From an uncultured Candidatus Nemicrothrix sp. (GTDB lineage: Bacteria; Actinomycetota; Acidimicrobiia; Acidimicrobiales; UBA8592), in NCBI GenBank assembly GCA_913046155.1, contig CAJWRY010000002.1:1-64000 (forward strand): 64,000 nt of DNA, given 5' to 3'. Every line of letters starts with the position of its first letter. Position 1 is the stretch's first letter. Position numbers and translations under genes: made by a program. Below the pieces are notes generated by a model, which saw nothing but the letters and a program-made list of their open reading frames with translations, had not been told where the DNA came from and searched no databases. Below, piece after piece: positions 35,422 through 44,007 of the stretch.

Positions 35422-36597
35422 ATGCGTGAAAACCATTATTGGCCATCCGATCAAGGAGCTCCATATTCAAGCACAGCGCGCAAAAGGGCGTATCCAAAGC
35501 GCTCGGGAACCTATAGAAACCAAAGCAGGGAGTCAAGGAAATATTTATTTATTCTTGGTTCCCTCCTTGTTCTCGTCACTGGCATGCTTATAGCTTTGAT
35601 CATTAACTCTGGCGGTAGCAACCAAGTATCAGATATGTCACCTGACATTGCATCTCAATTAACCATCTCATCTGAGGATGCTGAGAGATCCCCCATACCT
35701 ACGTCAGACGAACCCGTGGCGTCAGTTGCAGAAACTGTCGCTCCTTCAGTAGTAAGAATTGACACTGCAACTGGAACTGGAAGTGGAATTATTTATGATC
35801 AAAACGGATCAGTAGTTACCAACGCTCACGTGGTATTGGGGGCTGACACAGTCGAAATTCAATTAGCAGATGGAACACGTGCAACAGGTAAGGTTCTCGG
35901 TTCAGACCCAGCCGTTGATATTGCAATTGTGCAAATACAGGAAAATCTTAATTTTCGTAAAGCTACATTCGCCACCTTAGACACCATCAGAGTTGGCCAA
36001 CTTGCTGTTGCGATTGGAAGCCCTTTTGGTCTTGAACAAAGTGTCACTGCGGGCATTGTCTCTGCTGTAAATAGGGCCGTACCGACTTTGAACGTTGAAA
36101 ACGGGTCGAGAACAGTTCTCGAAATGATCCAAACCGATGCACCAATAAATCCAGGAAACTCGGGCGGTGCTCTAGTAGACCGTCAGGGACGCGTTGTCGG
36201 TATGAACACACTCATCAGAACGGATGGCAATGTCGAAGGCAACTTAGGAGTCGGTTTCGCTATACCCACTGACACTATATTTTTGGTGACAGAGAGGATA
36301 GCTAACGGACTATCCCTCGAGAATGGTTTCTTAGGTATCAGCGGCCAGGACCCAACCTTGGGCAGGGCAGGAGCTCTCGTGATAGAAGTTGTGCAAAACA
36401 GCCCTGCAGATCAGAGTGGATTGCAACAAGGAGATTTAATCATCAATGTCGATGGTTCACCAATTCTAGGAATGTCCGAGTTAGCAGCTAGAATTCGCTT
36501 AAGCTCACCCGGAACTGAAATCTCATTAGGTGTTTTGAGAAACGGAGATGAAATCTCAATAACAGTTGTGTTAGGTTCTCTCCGTAATTTCCAATAA
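35422..36597 (+). CDS. HtrA/DegP-like membrane-anchored serine protease with PDZ domain
   Basis: A 391-residue S1C protease. A basic N terminus leads to one membrane anchor (about 41-62), placing the protease outside. The catalytic triad is H136 (TNAHVV), D166 (AVDIAIVQI) and S247 (NPGNSGGALVD). A single PDZ domain at about 300-390 follows (VQNSPADQSGLQQGDLIINV). It probably degrades or refolds damaged envelope proteins. Position between smc and ftsY is unusual; in mycobacteria these genes are adjacent. Confidence 0.93.
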   Translation: MRENHYWPSDQGAPYSSTARKRAYPKRSGTYRNQSRESRKYLFILGSLLVLVTGMLIALIINSGGSNQVSDMSPDIASQLTISSEDAERSPIPTSDEPVASVAETVAPSVVRIDTATGTGSGIIYDQNGSVVTNAHVVLGADTVEIQLADGTRATGKVLGSDPAVDIAIVQIQENLNFRKATFATLDTIRVGQLAVAIGSPFGLEQSVTAGIVSAVNRAVPTLNVENGSRTVLEMIQTDAPINPGNSGGALVDRQGRVVGMNTLIRTDGNVEGNLGVGFAIPTDTIFLVTERIANGLSLENGFLGISGQDPTLGRAGALVIEVVQNSPADQSGLQQGDLIINVDGSPILGMSELAARIRLSSPGTEISLGVLRNGDEISITVVLGSLRNFQ

Positions 36598-36617
36598 CTT
36601 AAGTTTTGGTAAGACCA

Positions 36618-37523
36618 ATGAAAAAAATTTCTTCTGAACTTGAAAATACACGAAAAACGTTCTCGTTCTTTTCTAAATTAAAGCGCAATTCGCAGGTTAG
36701 TAACGATCTCTGGAACGAAATTGAAGAGGCACTAATTCAAGCAGATGTGGGTGTCGCCGCTACATCAAGAATCATCGATGTGCTTCAGGCGAAGTCAAAA
36801 GAAATGAAACTATCAACCACTCAAAGCATCCTTGACCTTCTCAAAGAGCAATTAAAAAGCTCGCTACAAAAATTCAACACTGAGCTCGATGTAGGTGGGA
36901 ATCCCTCGGTTTGGGTTTTTGTAGGTATCAATGGGGTTGGGAAAACCACATCCGTTGCAAAAGTTGCGAACTGGAAATCAAAAGAGAATGAAAGAGTAGT
37001 GTTAGCTGCTGGTGATACTTTTCGCGCTGCTGCTTCAGAACAGTTAGAGAAATGGGCCAACTCATGTGGCGCTGAATTGATAAAGGGCGCTGATGGAGCT
37101 GATCCTAGCTCAGTCATTTATGACGCCACAGAATACGCCTACGCCAAGAATGCGTCCTTAGTGTTAGCAGACACGGCCGGCAGATTACATACTAAATCAA
37201 ACCTCATGCAAGAACTAGAAAAGATAGTAAGGGTAGCTAACAAAGGAAGCGGAACAGTCACAGAGATATTGCTGGTACTAGATGCAACAGTCGGCCAGAA
37301 TGGTCTTCAGCAAGCAAAGTCATTTGCGAAATCTGTTGATCTCACTGGGATTATCTTGACAAAGCTTGACGGATCCTCCAAAGGGGGAATCATTTTCGCA
37401 ATTGCTGAAGAACTAGCAATCCCAATTAAGCTCATAGGTATAGGAGAGGGCGAAGAAGATCTGATTCCTTTTGACCCAGAAGTAGTTGTTGAAAAGATTC
37501 TTGATTTTCAAGAGGACTCGTAG
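36618..37523 (+). CDS. ftsY: Signal recognition particle receptor FtsY
   Basis: About 301 residues: a short N domain plus the SRP GTPase G domain. G1 is VGINGVGKTTSVAKVA, G3 LADTAGRLHTKSNLM and G4 ILTKLDGSSKGG, and the C terminus has the IGIGEGEEDLIPFD motif of FtsY. There is no long acidic A domain. It docks SRP-ribosome complexes at the membrane. The ATG at 36618 follows the protease stop by 20 bp; a TTG at 36606 is the alternative. Confidence 0.94.
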   Translation: MKKISSELENTRKTFSFFSKLKRNSQVSNDLWNEIEEALIQADVGVAATSRIIDVLQAKSKEMKLSTTQSILDLLKEQLKSSLQKFNTELDVGGNPSVWVFVGINGVGKTTSVAKVANWKSKENERVVLAAGDTFRAAASEQLEKWANSCGAELIKGADGADPSSVIYDATEYAYAKNASLVLADTAGRLHTKSNLMQELEKIVRVANKGSGTVTEILLVLDATVGQNGLQQAKSFAKSVDLTGIILTKLDGSSKGGIIFAIAEELAIPIKLIGIGEGEEDLIPFDPEVVVEKILDFQEDS

Positions 37524-37559
37524 CTTCATAGAATATATTAACTCTCAGATAGAAGAATT

Positions 37560-38966
37560 ATGTTTGACACCCTTACTGATCGACTTGGAAACATTTTTGG
37601 CCGCCTCCGAAGTAGAGGAAAGCTTTCGGAATCTGACATCAATGCTGTTATGGCTGAGGTCCGTACAGCGCTCCTTGAAGCTGATGTAAACCTAAAAGTA
37701 GCTAAGCAGTTCCAAGATAAGGTGACAGAACGTTGTCTGCAGATTGAGATACATACGGCTCTCAATCCAGCCCAGCAAGTAATAAAGGTCGTCAATGACG
37801 AACTTGTAGAGATACTTGGAGGTCAAGCATTAAATCTGGCTTATTCGGATAAGCCACCGACAGTCGTTCTCTTGGCTGGCCTACAGGGTGTCGGCAAAAC
37901 AACCAACGCAGTTAAATTAGCGAAGTGGTTTAAATCTCAAGGAAGAAACCCCATTCTAATCGGCGCTGATTTGCAACGTCCTGCTGCCGTTGAGCAACTT
38001 CGAGTTCTTGCAAGCGACGTAGATATACCTGTCTTCTCCGAAAATAGCGACCCTGTTAAAGTCGCAAGGAATGGTTTAAGCGAAGCGATTTCTTCTGGTC
38101 GAGATGTGCTTATTTGTGATACTGCTGGCCGGCTGAGTATAGACGAAGATTTAATGAATGAAATCCGACAGATCTCAGATGAAATCAAGCCTCATTACAC
38201 ATTCTTGGTAATTGATGCCATGACTGGGCAAGAGGCTGTAAACGTGGCCGACTCATTCAACGAGAAATTAACCCTCGACGGAATGATCCTCACCAAACTC
38301 GATGGTGATTCAAGAGGTGGTGCTGCGCTATCGGCGAAGACAATTGTCGGGAAGCCAATAGCGTTTGCTTCTACTGGAGAGAAGGTTGAAGACTTTGAAG
38401 TGTTCCATCCAGACCGTTTAGCTAGCAGGATTCTTGGAATGGGGGATGTATTAACGCTTATTGAAAAAGCAGAAGATGCTTTTGATCAGCAAGAAGCTCA
38501 AAGGGCAGCCGACCGACTTCTTAGCGGCCAGTTCAACCTTGAAGACTTCCTTGAGCAGATGCAACAGCTAAAAAAAATGGGTCCTTTGCAGAATCTTGTT
38601 GGAATGATGCCAGATCTCCCTCAGGGGGTGAACCCAGATGACGTTGACGAGACTCGATTAACGCGAGTGGAAGCGATAATTACATCAATGACCTATGAGG
38701 AGCGTGACAGACCTGAAATTATTGACGGATCACGCAGAAGCCGAATAGCAAAAGGTTCAGGAACAAGCATCCAAGAGGTAAGTCTCCTTCTCAAACAATT
38801 CAAAGAAATCAAAAGAATGATGAAAGGCGCCATAAAGCCCAGTAAAAAGAAAAAGAAAAAATCATCAAAGGGCCGAAAAGCTAAACAGAACCCAAGAGCT
38901 AAAAAAGAAATTAACAAGACAGCTAATGCCTTCGATTTAAGCGAATTTGGTTCATTTAAAAATTGA
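37560..38966 (+). CDS. ffh: Signal recognition particle protein Ffh
   Basis: A 468-residue protein. N domain, then G domain with LLAGLQGVGKTTNAVKLA, ICDTAGRLSIDEDLM and ILTKLDGDSRGGAAL, the conserved linker ASTGEKVEDFEVFHPDRLASRILGMGD-type region, and the methionine-rich M domain (FLEQMQQLKKMGPLQNLVG). The tail is unusually lysine-rich (KPSKKKKKKSSKGRKAK). It binds signal peptides and 4.5S RNA. It pairs with ftsY immediately upstream. Confidence 0.96.
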   Translation: MFDTLTDRLGNIFGRLRSRGKLSESDINAVMAEVRTALLEADVNLKVAKQFQDKVTERCLQIEIHTALNPAQQVIKVVNDELVEILGGQALNLAYSDKPPTVVLLAGLQGVGKTTNAVKLAKWFKSQGRNPILIGADLQRPAAVEQLRVLASDVDIPVFSENSDPVKVARNGLSEAISSGRDVLICDTAGRLSIDEDLMNEIRQISDEIKPHYTFLVIDAMTGQEAVNVADSFNEKLTLDGMILTKLDGDSRGGAALSAKTIVGKPIAFASTGEKVEDFEVFHPDRLASRILGMGDVLTLIEKAEDAFDQQEAQRAADRLLSGQFNLEDFLEQMQQLKKMGPLQNLVGMMPDLPQGVNPDDVDETRLTRVEAIITSMTYEERDRPEIIDGSRRSRIAKGSGTSIQEVSLLLKQFKEIKRMMKGAIKPSKKKKKKSSKGRKAKQNPRAKKEINKTANAFDLSEFGSFKN

Positions 38967-39055
38967 TGAGACATATTTTTCAATGAAATTGCTAAAAAGG
39001 TATTGAAGTCCAACTTTTGATCGGCAGAATATGAAGGACACTAAGTGGCAATAGA

Positions 39056-39093
39056 GGTGTGTATCCGCAGCAAAACCGAATAGGATACCCACT
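39056..39093. repeat. Imperfect inverted repeat in rpsP leader
   Basis: GTATCC (39061-39066) pairs with GGATAC (39083-39088), and beyond a single mismatch GTG pairs with CAC, giving roughly a 10-bp stem with a 16-nt loop. It lies 50 bp before rpsP in the 177-bp gap after ffh. AGTGG at 39044-39048 could pair alternatively with CCACT. It may be a leader structure. Apart from this I see nothing convincing in the gap. Confidence 0.3.
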
Positions 39094-39143
39094 GTCCACA
39101 AAGAGTAGCCGCAAGGCCTCAGCAAAATCAGAAAGAAGAAAAA

Positions 39144-39566
39144 GTGGCAGTTAAACTTCGTCTTGTACGAACAGGAAAACGAAAACAACCGACGTACCGC
39201 CTTGTAGCAGCTGACAGTAGGTCGCCAAGGAACGGTCGCTTTATTGAGATCATTGGCACATACGAGCCTCGTCAAGAGCCCTCAAGAATAAATATTGATA
39301 ATGATCGAGCCATCCATTGGCTAAGGAACGGAGCTAAACCGACAGAGCGTGTCGAAAAACTCCTAAGAATATCAGGTGCTTGGGAAGAATTTACTGGAAA
39401 ACCTTTAGAGCCAATCGAGTATAAAACTAAAGAAGAGGCTTCTGTTGAGGAGCCTGTGGTAGAGGATGCTCCTGCTGAAGAAGTTGAGGAGCCTGTGGCA
39501 GAGGATGCTCCTGCTGAAGAAGTTGAAGAGACTGTGGCAGAGGAAGAAGAAAGTGAGAAATCGTGA
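39144..39566 (+). CDS. rpsP: 30S ribosomal protein S16 with long acidic C-terminal extension
   Basis: A 140-residue protein. The first ~85 residues are canonical S16 (VKLRLVRTGKRKQPTYRLVA, FIEIIGTYEPR, RAIHWLRNGAKPTERVEKLL). The remaining ~45 residues are a Glu/Ala/Pro/Val-rich tail made of near-identical repeats (VEEPVxEDAPAEE), absent from most S16 proteins. Starts at GTG 39144. The stop shares bases with the khpA start (GTGA). Confidence 0.95.
   Translation: MAVKLRLVRTGKRKQPTYRLVAADSRSPRNGRFIEIIGTYEPRQEPSRINIDNDRAIHWLRNGAKPTERVEKLLRISGAWEEFTGKPLEPIEYKTKEEASVEEPVVEDAPAEEVEEPVAEDAPAEEVEETVAEEEESEKS
39444..39548 (+). repeat. 39-bp tandem repeat inside rpsP
   Basis: Unit 1 (39444-39482) and unit 2 (39483-39521) differ by a single base (GTA versus GCA) over 39 bp. 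A diverged, shortened third copy follows to about 39548. Each full unit encodes VEEPVxEDAPAEE. Near-identity at the DNA level suggests recent duplication and possible copy-number variation. Confidence 0.9.
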
Positions 39567-39823
39567 CCGATGAGAATCAAAAAGTCTCTCACGCCCTCTC
39601 TACACTAGAACATATAGTGAAATCTGTTGTTGAGAAACCGGATGAGGTGCAAATAGACATTCAAGCTGGTGATAATGAGACAACCCTTGCAGTGAAAGTC
39701 GGTGATGGTGACATGGGAAGAGTCATTGGCAGGCGAGGTCGAATCGCAAACGCTATAAGGACCGTAACTAGGGCAGCTGCAGTGAGAGATGGTGTGGCTG
39801 TGTCCGTTGAATTCGTTGACTAG
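39563..39823 (+). CDS. khpA: KH-domain RNA-binding protein KhpA
   Basis: An 86-residue single KH domain. The GxxG loop is in DMGRVIGRRGRIANAIRTV (GRRG). Starts at GTG overlapping the rpsP TGA. KhpA is always found between rpsP and rimM in Gram-positive bacteria, binds RNA with KhpB, and influences cell division and small-RNA regulation. Confidence 0.93.
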   Translation: MTDENQKVSHALSTLEHIVKSVVEKPDEVQIDIQAGDNETTLAVKVGDGDMGRVIGRRGRIANAIRTVTRAAAVRDGVAVSVEFVD

Positions 39824-39896
39824 TCAGAGGAACTGGCCTAATTCCAAATTCGCATATTTGCAACAAGATAGACGATCAAAGAATCTGAAATGAAGC

Positions 39897-40385
39897 ATGG
39901 ATAGCGATCAACTTTTAGAAATAGGAAGAATTGGGAAACCACACGGTTTGCGCGGAGAGTTGATAGTAGCTTTGACATCAAATGTGGACGAGCGAATAAA
40001 AGTGGGTGCCGAAGTGTACTTAACGTCTAAGAAAAAATACGTAATCATAGGCTCAAAGCCATATAAAAAAAACTTCCTAGTTTCTTTAGGCGGAATTACA
40101 AGTCGCACAGAAGCTGAAAACCTAGCTGGAGAACTATTGCTTGCGAAACCGCTGGAAGACCCGAACATCAAATGGGCTCATGACCTGATAGGAAATCTAG
40201 TCATTGACAATGAAGGGAACCAACGCGGTTTGATAGTTGAAATTCACGCTAACCCTGCCAGCGATCTACTGGTTCTAGAAGACGAAACTTTAATCCCTGT
40301 AGTTTTTCTCAAGGATATTAAGGATAACAAGGTCTTCGTTGATACCCCGAAAGGTATATTCCAAGATAGTCAATCATGCGAATAG
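39897..40385 (+). CDS. rimM: 16S rRNA processing protein RimM
   Basis: A 162-residue protein. N-terminal RimM domain begins IGRIGKPHGLRGELIVAL; the C-terminal PRC-barrel begins after KWAHDLIGNLVID, with LLVLEDETLIPVVFLKDI. It assists maturation of the 30S head, binding S19. It overlaps trmD by 10 bp. Confidence 0.94.
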   Translation: MDSDQLLEIGRIGKPHGLRGELIVALTSNVDERIKVGAEVYLTSKKKYVIIGSKPYKKNFLVSLGGITSRTEAENLAGELLLAKPLEDPNIKWAHDLIGNLVIDNEGNQRGLIVEIHANPASDLLVLEDETLIPVVFLKDIKDNKVFVDTPKGIFQDSQSCE

Positions 40386-41095
40386 ATATTCTGACAATTT
40401 TTCCCTCTCTAATAAATAGTTTCGTTAACGAATCGCTAATCGGGAAAGCACAAGAAAGTGGAACGCTGGAAATTTCCGCCCTTGACATTAGAGAGGGCGC
40501 ATCTGGCGTTCATAAGGCTGTTGATGACACTCCATTTGGAGGTGGCCCTGGGATGGTTCTAAAACCTGACCCAATTTTCAACGTCGTAGAGAACAAAAAC
40601 CCTCCGCGCCCTCTTTACCTCCTCAGCCCAGCAGGCGAGCCCTTTAGTCACTCAAAGGCAAAGGAACTATCAAAATTAGATGGATTCTCACTTCTCTGCG
40701 GACGGTATGAAGGTGTTGATCAGCGCGTTCGAGACCATCTAATTGACGGAGAGATATCGTTAGGAGATTTTGTGCTTGCTGGAGGAGAAATCGCTGCTCT
40801 GGCTGTTGTTGAGACCGTCACACGTCTGATACCAGGCGTAATGGGCAATATAGAATCTGCAGCTTCAGAATCATTCACTCAGGGGTTATTGGAATACCCA
40901 CAATATACAAGGCCATGGGATTTTGAAGGTCTTACCCCACCGGACATACTCCGAAGTGGTAACCATGAAGAAATAGAACTCTGGAGAAAAGCTAAAGCTC
41001 TTGAAATCACACTTTCAAACCGGCCCGACCTCATCGAAAAGAGAGGCGGATTGACAGATCAAGAACAAAGCCTACTAGAAAGAAAATTCACGTAA
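40376..41095 (+). CDS. trmD: tRNA (guanine37-N1)-methyltransferase
   Basis: A 239-residue SPOUT methyltransferase. MRIDILTIFPSLINSF at the start, DDTPFGGGPGMVLKPDP, LCGRYEGVDQRV, DGEISLGDFVLAGGEIAAL (the knot region) and LLEYPQYTRP are TrmD hallmarks. It methylates G37 of tRNAs to prevent frameshifting. Part of the rpsP-khpA-rimM-trmD-rplS cluster. Confidence 0.97.
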   Translation: MRIDILTIFPSLINSFVNESLIGKAQESGTLEISALDIREGASGVHKAVDDTPFGGGPGMVLKPDPIFNVVENKNPPRPLYLLSPAGEPFSHSKAKELSKLDGFSLLCGRYEGVDQRVRDHLIDGEISLGDFVLAGGEIAALAVVETVTRLIPGVMGNIESAASESFTQGLLEYPQYTRPWDFEGLTPPDILRSGNHEEIELWRKAKALEITLSNRPDLIEKRGGLTDQEQSLLERKFT

Positions 41096-41196
41096 TTAAA
41101 TTTTCTAATCAATTTAGATAGCTTTGATTGCTGTCCGGAGGATTTGTCCGTATCCTTACATGGTTGACAACCAACAAATAACGCACAAGGGTTATC

Positions 41197-41541
41197 ATGA
41201 AACTCACAGACGAAATAGACAAAGCCAGTCTTAAAGAAGACATCCCCGAATTCTCTCCGGGAGATACCGTCAAAGTACACGTACGAGTCGTTGAAGGAAA
41301 TCGCGAACGAACACAGATATTCGAAGGTGCAGTAATCGGTAGACAAGGCGGGGGGATCGGAGAAACATTCACAGTGCGAAAAGTTTCTTTCGGCGTTGGT
41401 GTCGAAAGAACATTTCCTATCCACTCACCAATTGTTGAAAAGATAGAAATTGTGAGCAAAGGAGATGTCCGCAGAGCCAAACTTTACTATCAACGGGAAA
41501 GAATTGGTAAACGGGCAAAGATAAAAGAAAAAAGAGACTAA
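41197..41541 (+). CDS. rplS: 50S ribosomal protein L19
   Basis: A 114-residue protein of usual length. [40 protein letters not shown] and the C-terminal [20 protein letters not shown] are diagnostic. It sits at the 30S-50S interface. The 101-bp gap after trmD holds a TTGACA (41164-41169) but no matching -10. It ends 10 bp from the convergent 67-residue gene. Confidence 0.97.
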   Translation: MKLTDEIDKASLKEDIPEFSPGDTVKVHVRVVEGNRERTQIFEGAVIGRQGGGIGETFTVRKVSFGVGVERTFPIHSPIVEKIEIVSKGDVRRAKLYYQRERIGKRAKIKEKRD

Positions 41542-41551
41542 TTGCCCTGAC

Positions 41552-41755
41552 CTAATTTACAGGTGGGCGGTTTCCCCGGTTATTCCAACATCCCTTATGC
41601 CAATGTCTCCTCAAATCTGGAGCCAACCTTGGCACTGCGACAACATGACCAACCCCTCTTGCAATTTCTCTTCCGCAACCCGGGCAAACATAAAGTTTTA
41701 CAGCTTCATACGGTTGCACGAATCTTGTTTCGACAGAATCCTCTGACCAATCCAT
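41552..41755 (-). CDS. 67-residue putative zinc-binding protein
   Basis: Begins MDWSEDSVETRFVQPYEAVK and contains YVCPGCGREIARGVGHVVA followed by RRHWHKGCW. C24, C27, H51/H53 and C56 make a plausible zinc site. The CPGC...GxxHVV...RRHWHxxCW pattern is, to my knowledge, a recurring actinobacterial small-protein family of unknown function. The ATG at 41755 is two bases after the stop of the small membrane protein gene upstream, with AGGTTAG as ribosome-binding site. A longer frame to 41821 is rejected because it runs through that gene. Confidence 0.72.
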   Translation of the reverse strand: MDWSEDSVETRFVQPYEAVKLYVCPGCGREIARGVGHVVAVPRLAPDLRRHWHKGCWNNRGNRPPVN

Positions 41756-41757
41756 CG

Positions 41758-41868
41758 CTAACCTAACAATGCCCAGATAACCAAAGCAATGAGAAGGGCA
41801 AGACCAAAACCTACAAACCAATAGTCAAATTTTGATTTTCGATAGCTTCGAGTCGGATTAAATCCCAT
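41758..41868 (-). CDS. 36-residue single-pass membrane protein
   Basis: ATG 41868 to TAG 41758. Basic N terminus MGFNPTRSYRKSKFDYW followed by one transmembrane helix (FVGFGLALLIALVIWALLG), ending right after the helix. It sits between the 67-residue gene (2-bp gap) and the divergent enoyl-CoA hydratase gene (20 bp away). The clean positive-inside topology and coupling to the next gene support a real gene; there is no clear ribosome-binding site. Function unknown. Confidence 0.6.
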   Translation of the reverse strand: MGFNPTRSYRKSKFDYWFVGFGLALLIALVIWALLG

Positions 41869-41888
41869 ATAACTAGTATTGTTCTTCT

Positions 41889-42671
41889 ATGGAAGAAATA
41901 CTCGTAAATCAGAATGGAAATATAGCTACCGTCACCATAAATCGACCTGAGGTCAAAAACGCAGTCACGTCAAAAATGTGGGATGACCTAACTGCCACTT
42001 TTACTGAATTAGGGTACGACGACAGTGTTAGAGCTGTAATAGTAACTGGAGCAGGCGATGACTTTTGCTCAGGCGCAGACGTAAGCGCAATGGGCAGAGA
42101 TGAGAACGAAGTCAAATTGCATCAACTAGAAGCCATGAGAAAAGTGGGGGATTGCTGTCTGTCTTTGTTCAATATGCCAAAAGTAACTATCGCAAGAGTC
42201 CCAGGCATAGCAGTCGGAGCCGGAATGAATATGGCGTTATGTTGCGACCTACTGGTAGCTTCAGAAAATGCCCGTTTCAGCGAAATATTTGCCAAAAGAG
42301 GGCTTTCCGTTGACTTTGGTGGCTCTTATCTTCTTCCCAGAATAGTTGGCCTCCAAAAAGCAAAAGAGCTAGTTCTGCTTGCTGATGTGATCTCAGCGTC
42401 CGAAGCTAACAGGATGGGGTTTGTAAATTATGTCGTAGATCCTAAAGAGCTCGATGCAAAAGTAAACGAGATCGCAGAAAAAGCCGCAGCAGGACCTCCA
42501 AGAGCACTTGCCATGAGCAAAGCGCTCCTCAACAGATCCTTCTCAAATTCGCTGACCGATGCATTAGACCAAGAAGGGACAGCCCAAACCTTCAACTTTA
42601 CGACAAAAGATATTACAGAAGCTATGAGAGCATTCAAAGAGAAACGAACTCCAGATTTCAAAGGCTGGTAA
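41889..42671 (+). CDS. Enoyl-CoA hydratase/isomerase family protein
   Basis: A 260-residue crotonase-fold protein. Oxyanion-hole segments are AGDDFCSGADVSAMG and IAVGAGMNMALCCDLLVAS; FAKRGLSVDFGGSYLLPRIVG follows. One of the two catalytic glutamates of true hydratases is replaced in this loop (VDFGGSYLL), which is common in isomerase-type or uncharacterized members. It probably acts on an enoyl-CoA in fatty acid or branched-acid degradation. Its stop overlaps the cytochrome gene (TAATG). Confidence 0.82.
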   Translation: MEEILVNQNGNIATVTINRPEVKNAVTSKMWDDLTATFTELGYDDSVRAVIVTGAGDDFCSGADVSAMGRDENEVKLHQLEAMRKVGDCCLSLFNMPKVTIARVPGIAVGAGMNMALCCDLLVASENARFSEIFAKRGLSVDFGGSYLLPRIVGLQKAKELVLLADVISASEANRMGFVNYVVDPKELDAKVNEIAEKAAAGPPRALAMSKALLNRSFSNSLTDALDQEGTAQTFNFTTKDITEAMRAFKEKRTPDFKGW

Positions 42672-43039
42672 TGCCACGAATCTCTCTACGGTATAAACAA
42701 ATAATTCTCGCCATCGTCTTACTGATGACATCCGTATCCTGCGGAGTTAGCGCTTCTCCTGAGGTTCAGCCAGATGAGAACGGCTCAGTCGATCCAGAAC
42801 TCATACTGGGAAGAGAAATATGGGGGATCCACTGCTCCTCTTGTCATGGGGCCTCGGGTCAGGGGGGTAGAGGAAAAAAACTCAACAACGGCGATTTAGC
42901 TATAAATTACCCCGACCAAACGTCACTTATCTCGGTCATCCAGAACGGCAAAGGGCAAGGGATGCCAGCTTTTTCATCAAAGCTAACCATTGACGAAACT
43001 AAAGCAGTAATCAACTACATATTAGATGTCTTAAATTAG
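42671..43039 (+). CDS. Cytochrome c lipoprotein
   Basis: A 122-residue class I c-type cytochrome. Signal peptide with lipobox-like TSVSC (C24), so probably lipid-anchored outside the membrane. Haem is bound by C55-S-S-C58-H59, and the distal ligand is likely M98 in GKGQGMPAFSS. It would carry single electrons, perhaps to a terminal oxidase. Translationally coupled to the crotonase gene upstream, though a functional link is not obvious. Confidence 0.85.
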   Translation: MPRISLRYKQIILAIVLLMTSVSCGVSASPEVQPDENGSVDPELILGREIWGIHCSSCHGASGQGGRGKKLNNGDLAINYPDQTSLISVIQNGKGQGMPAFSSKLTIDETKAVINYILDVLN

Positions 43040-43087
43040 CAAAAACTAATAGCTTCAATCTCTCAAAAATTCTAGTAATCTGAAGAT

Positions 43088-43966
43088 ATGAGCTGGGAAT
43101 TGTCAAACTTTGTTCAATCCTTAACGTCCGTTTCCGATTCAACTGCCTCGGTCTATAAAAGAGATCTAAAATCTTTCATAGAGTGGTGTAACAGCCAGAA
43201 ACTAACTGCTCCATCAGAAGTGAGCAGAAGAAACCTCAGATATTACCTTGCTTGGCTTCAAGAAAATGATTACTCAAGGAGAACAATTTCCAGAAAAGCA
43301 TCTTCACTTCGGAGATATTTTAAATGGGCTCAACATAAATCTCTAATAGATTCCAATCCAACGGTTAACCTCCAGACACAGGGTGGTAAATCAAAACTCC
43401 CAAGAGTTTTAAAGAAACAGGAATTACAGGTTCTCCTAGACAACCCAAGACCAGCAACCTTAAATGACGGTATCAGGAAGTTCAGAGATGACGCGATACT
43501 CGAACTTTTATACGGGAGTGGACTAAGGGTAAGCGAACTTTGTAATCTCAAATTCAACCAAATTGATTCCAAAAGGCAACTCTTACGAATAGAGGGGAAG
43601 GGAAGAAAAGAGCGATTAGTCCCGCTATCTAGAAAGTCAATTCAGTGTCTCGAATTATGGTTAAAGAATGGGAGGCCAGAAATGATAGGTACCGAGGAGA
43701 ACCACGACTTTGTATTCGTGAACATGCGATGTAAGCAAATAACCCCTAGGGATGTGCGACGGTTACTTGACCGCAGATCCTCAGTCCCAGTGAATCCTCA
43801 CGCTTTGAGACATACCTTTGCAACACATCTTCTTGACGGGGGTGCAGATTTGCGTGAAGTCCAAGAACTTCTCGGTCACTCGGATCTTAGCTCAACCCAA
43901 ATCTACACTCATGTAAGTAAAGATAGATTAAAGGCCGTACATAAACGAACCCATCCCAGAGGATAA
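43088..43966 (+). CDS. xerC: Tyrosine recombinase XerC/XerD
   Basis: A 292-residue integrase-family recombinase. The catalytic set is complete: R147 (GSGLRVSEL), K171 (EGKGRKERLVPL), H238-x-x-R241 (HALRHTFATHLL), H264 (LGHSDLSS) and Y273 (TQIYTHVSK). N-terminal SAM-like domain at 1-85. Length and location directly upstream of rpsB match the chromosomal XerC of other actinobacteria, which resolves chromosome dimers at dif. No attachment-like repeats flank it. Confidence 0.9.
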   Translation: MSWELSNFVQSLTSVSDSTASVYKRDLKSFIEWCNSQKLTAPSEVSRRNLRYYLAWLQENDYSRRTISRKASSLRRYFKWAQHKSLIDSNPTVNLQTQGGKSKLPRVLKKQELQVLLDNPRPATLNDGIRKFRDDAILELLYGSGLRVSELCNLKFNQIDSKRQLLRIEGKGRKERLVPLSRKSIQCLELWLKNGRPEMIGTEENHDFVFVNMRCKQITPRDVRRLLDRRSSVPVNPHALRHTFATHLLDGGADLREVQELLGHSDLSSTQIYTHVSKDRLKAVHKRTHPRG

Positions 43967-44007
43967 GCCTAAAGCTTGCAAAAGCAGGTGTAACTTCAAT
44001 ATCTAAT

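Noticed and set aside
38952-39275. 107-codon minus-strand frame over the ffh-rpsP gap
   Set aside because: It overlaps the start of rpsP on the opposite strand and looks like a Phe/Cys-rich shadow; the gap more likely holds the rpsP leader.
41164-41169. TTGACA as a promoter -35 for rplS
   Set aside because: No -10-like hexamer lies at 16-18 bp spacing before the ATG at 41197.
43088-43966. Possible mobile-element integrase
   Set aside because: Length, complete Xer motifs and the position before rpsB fit the chromosomal XerC; no flanking repeats, tRNA or phage genes are present.
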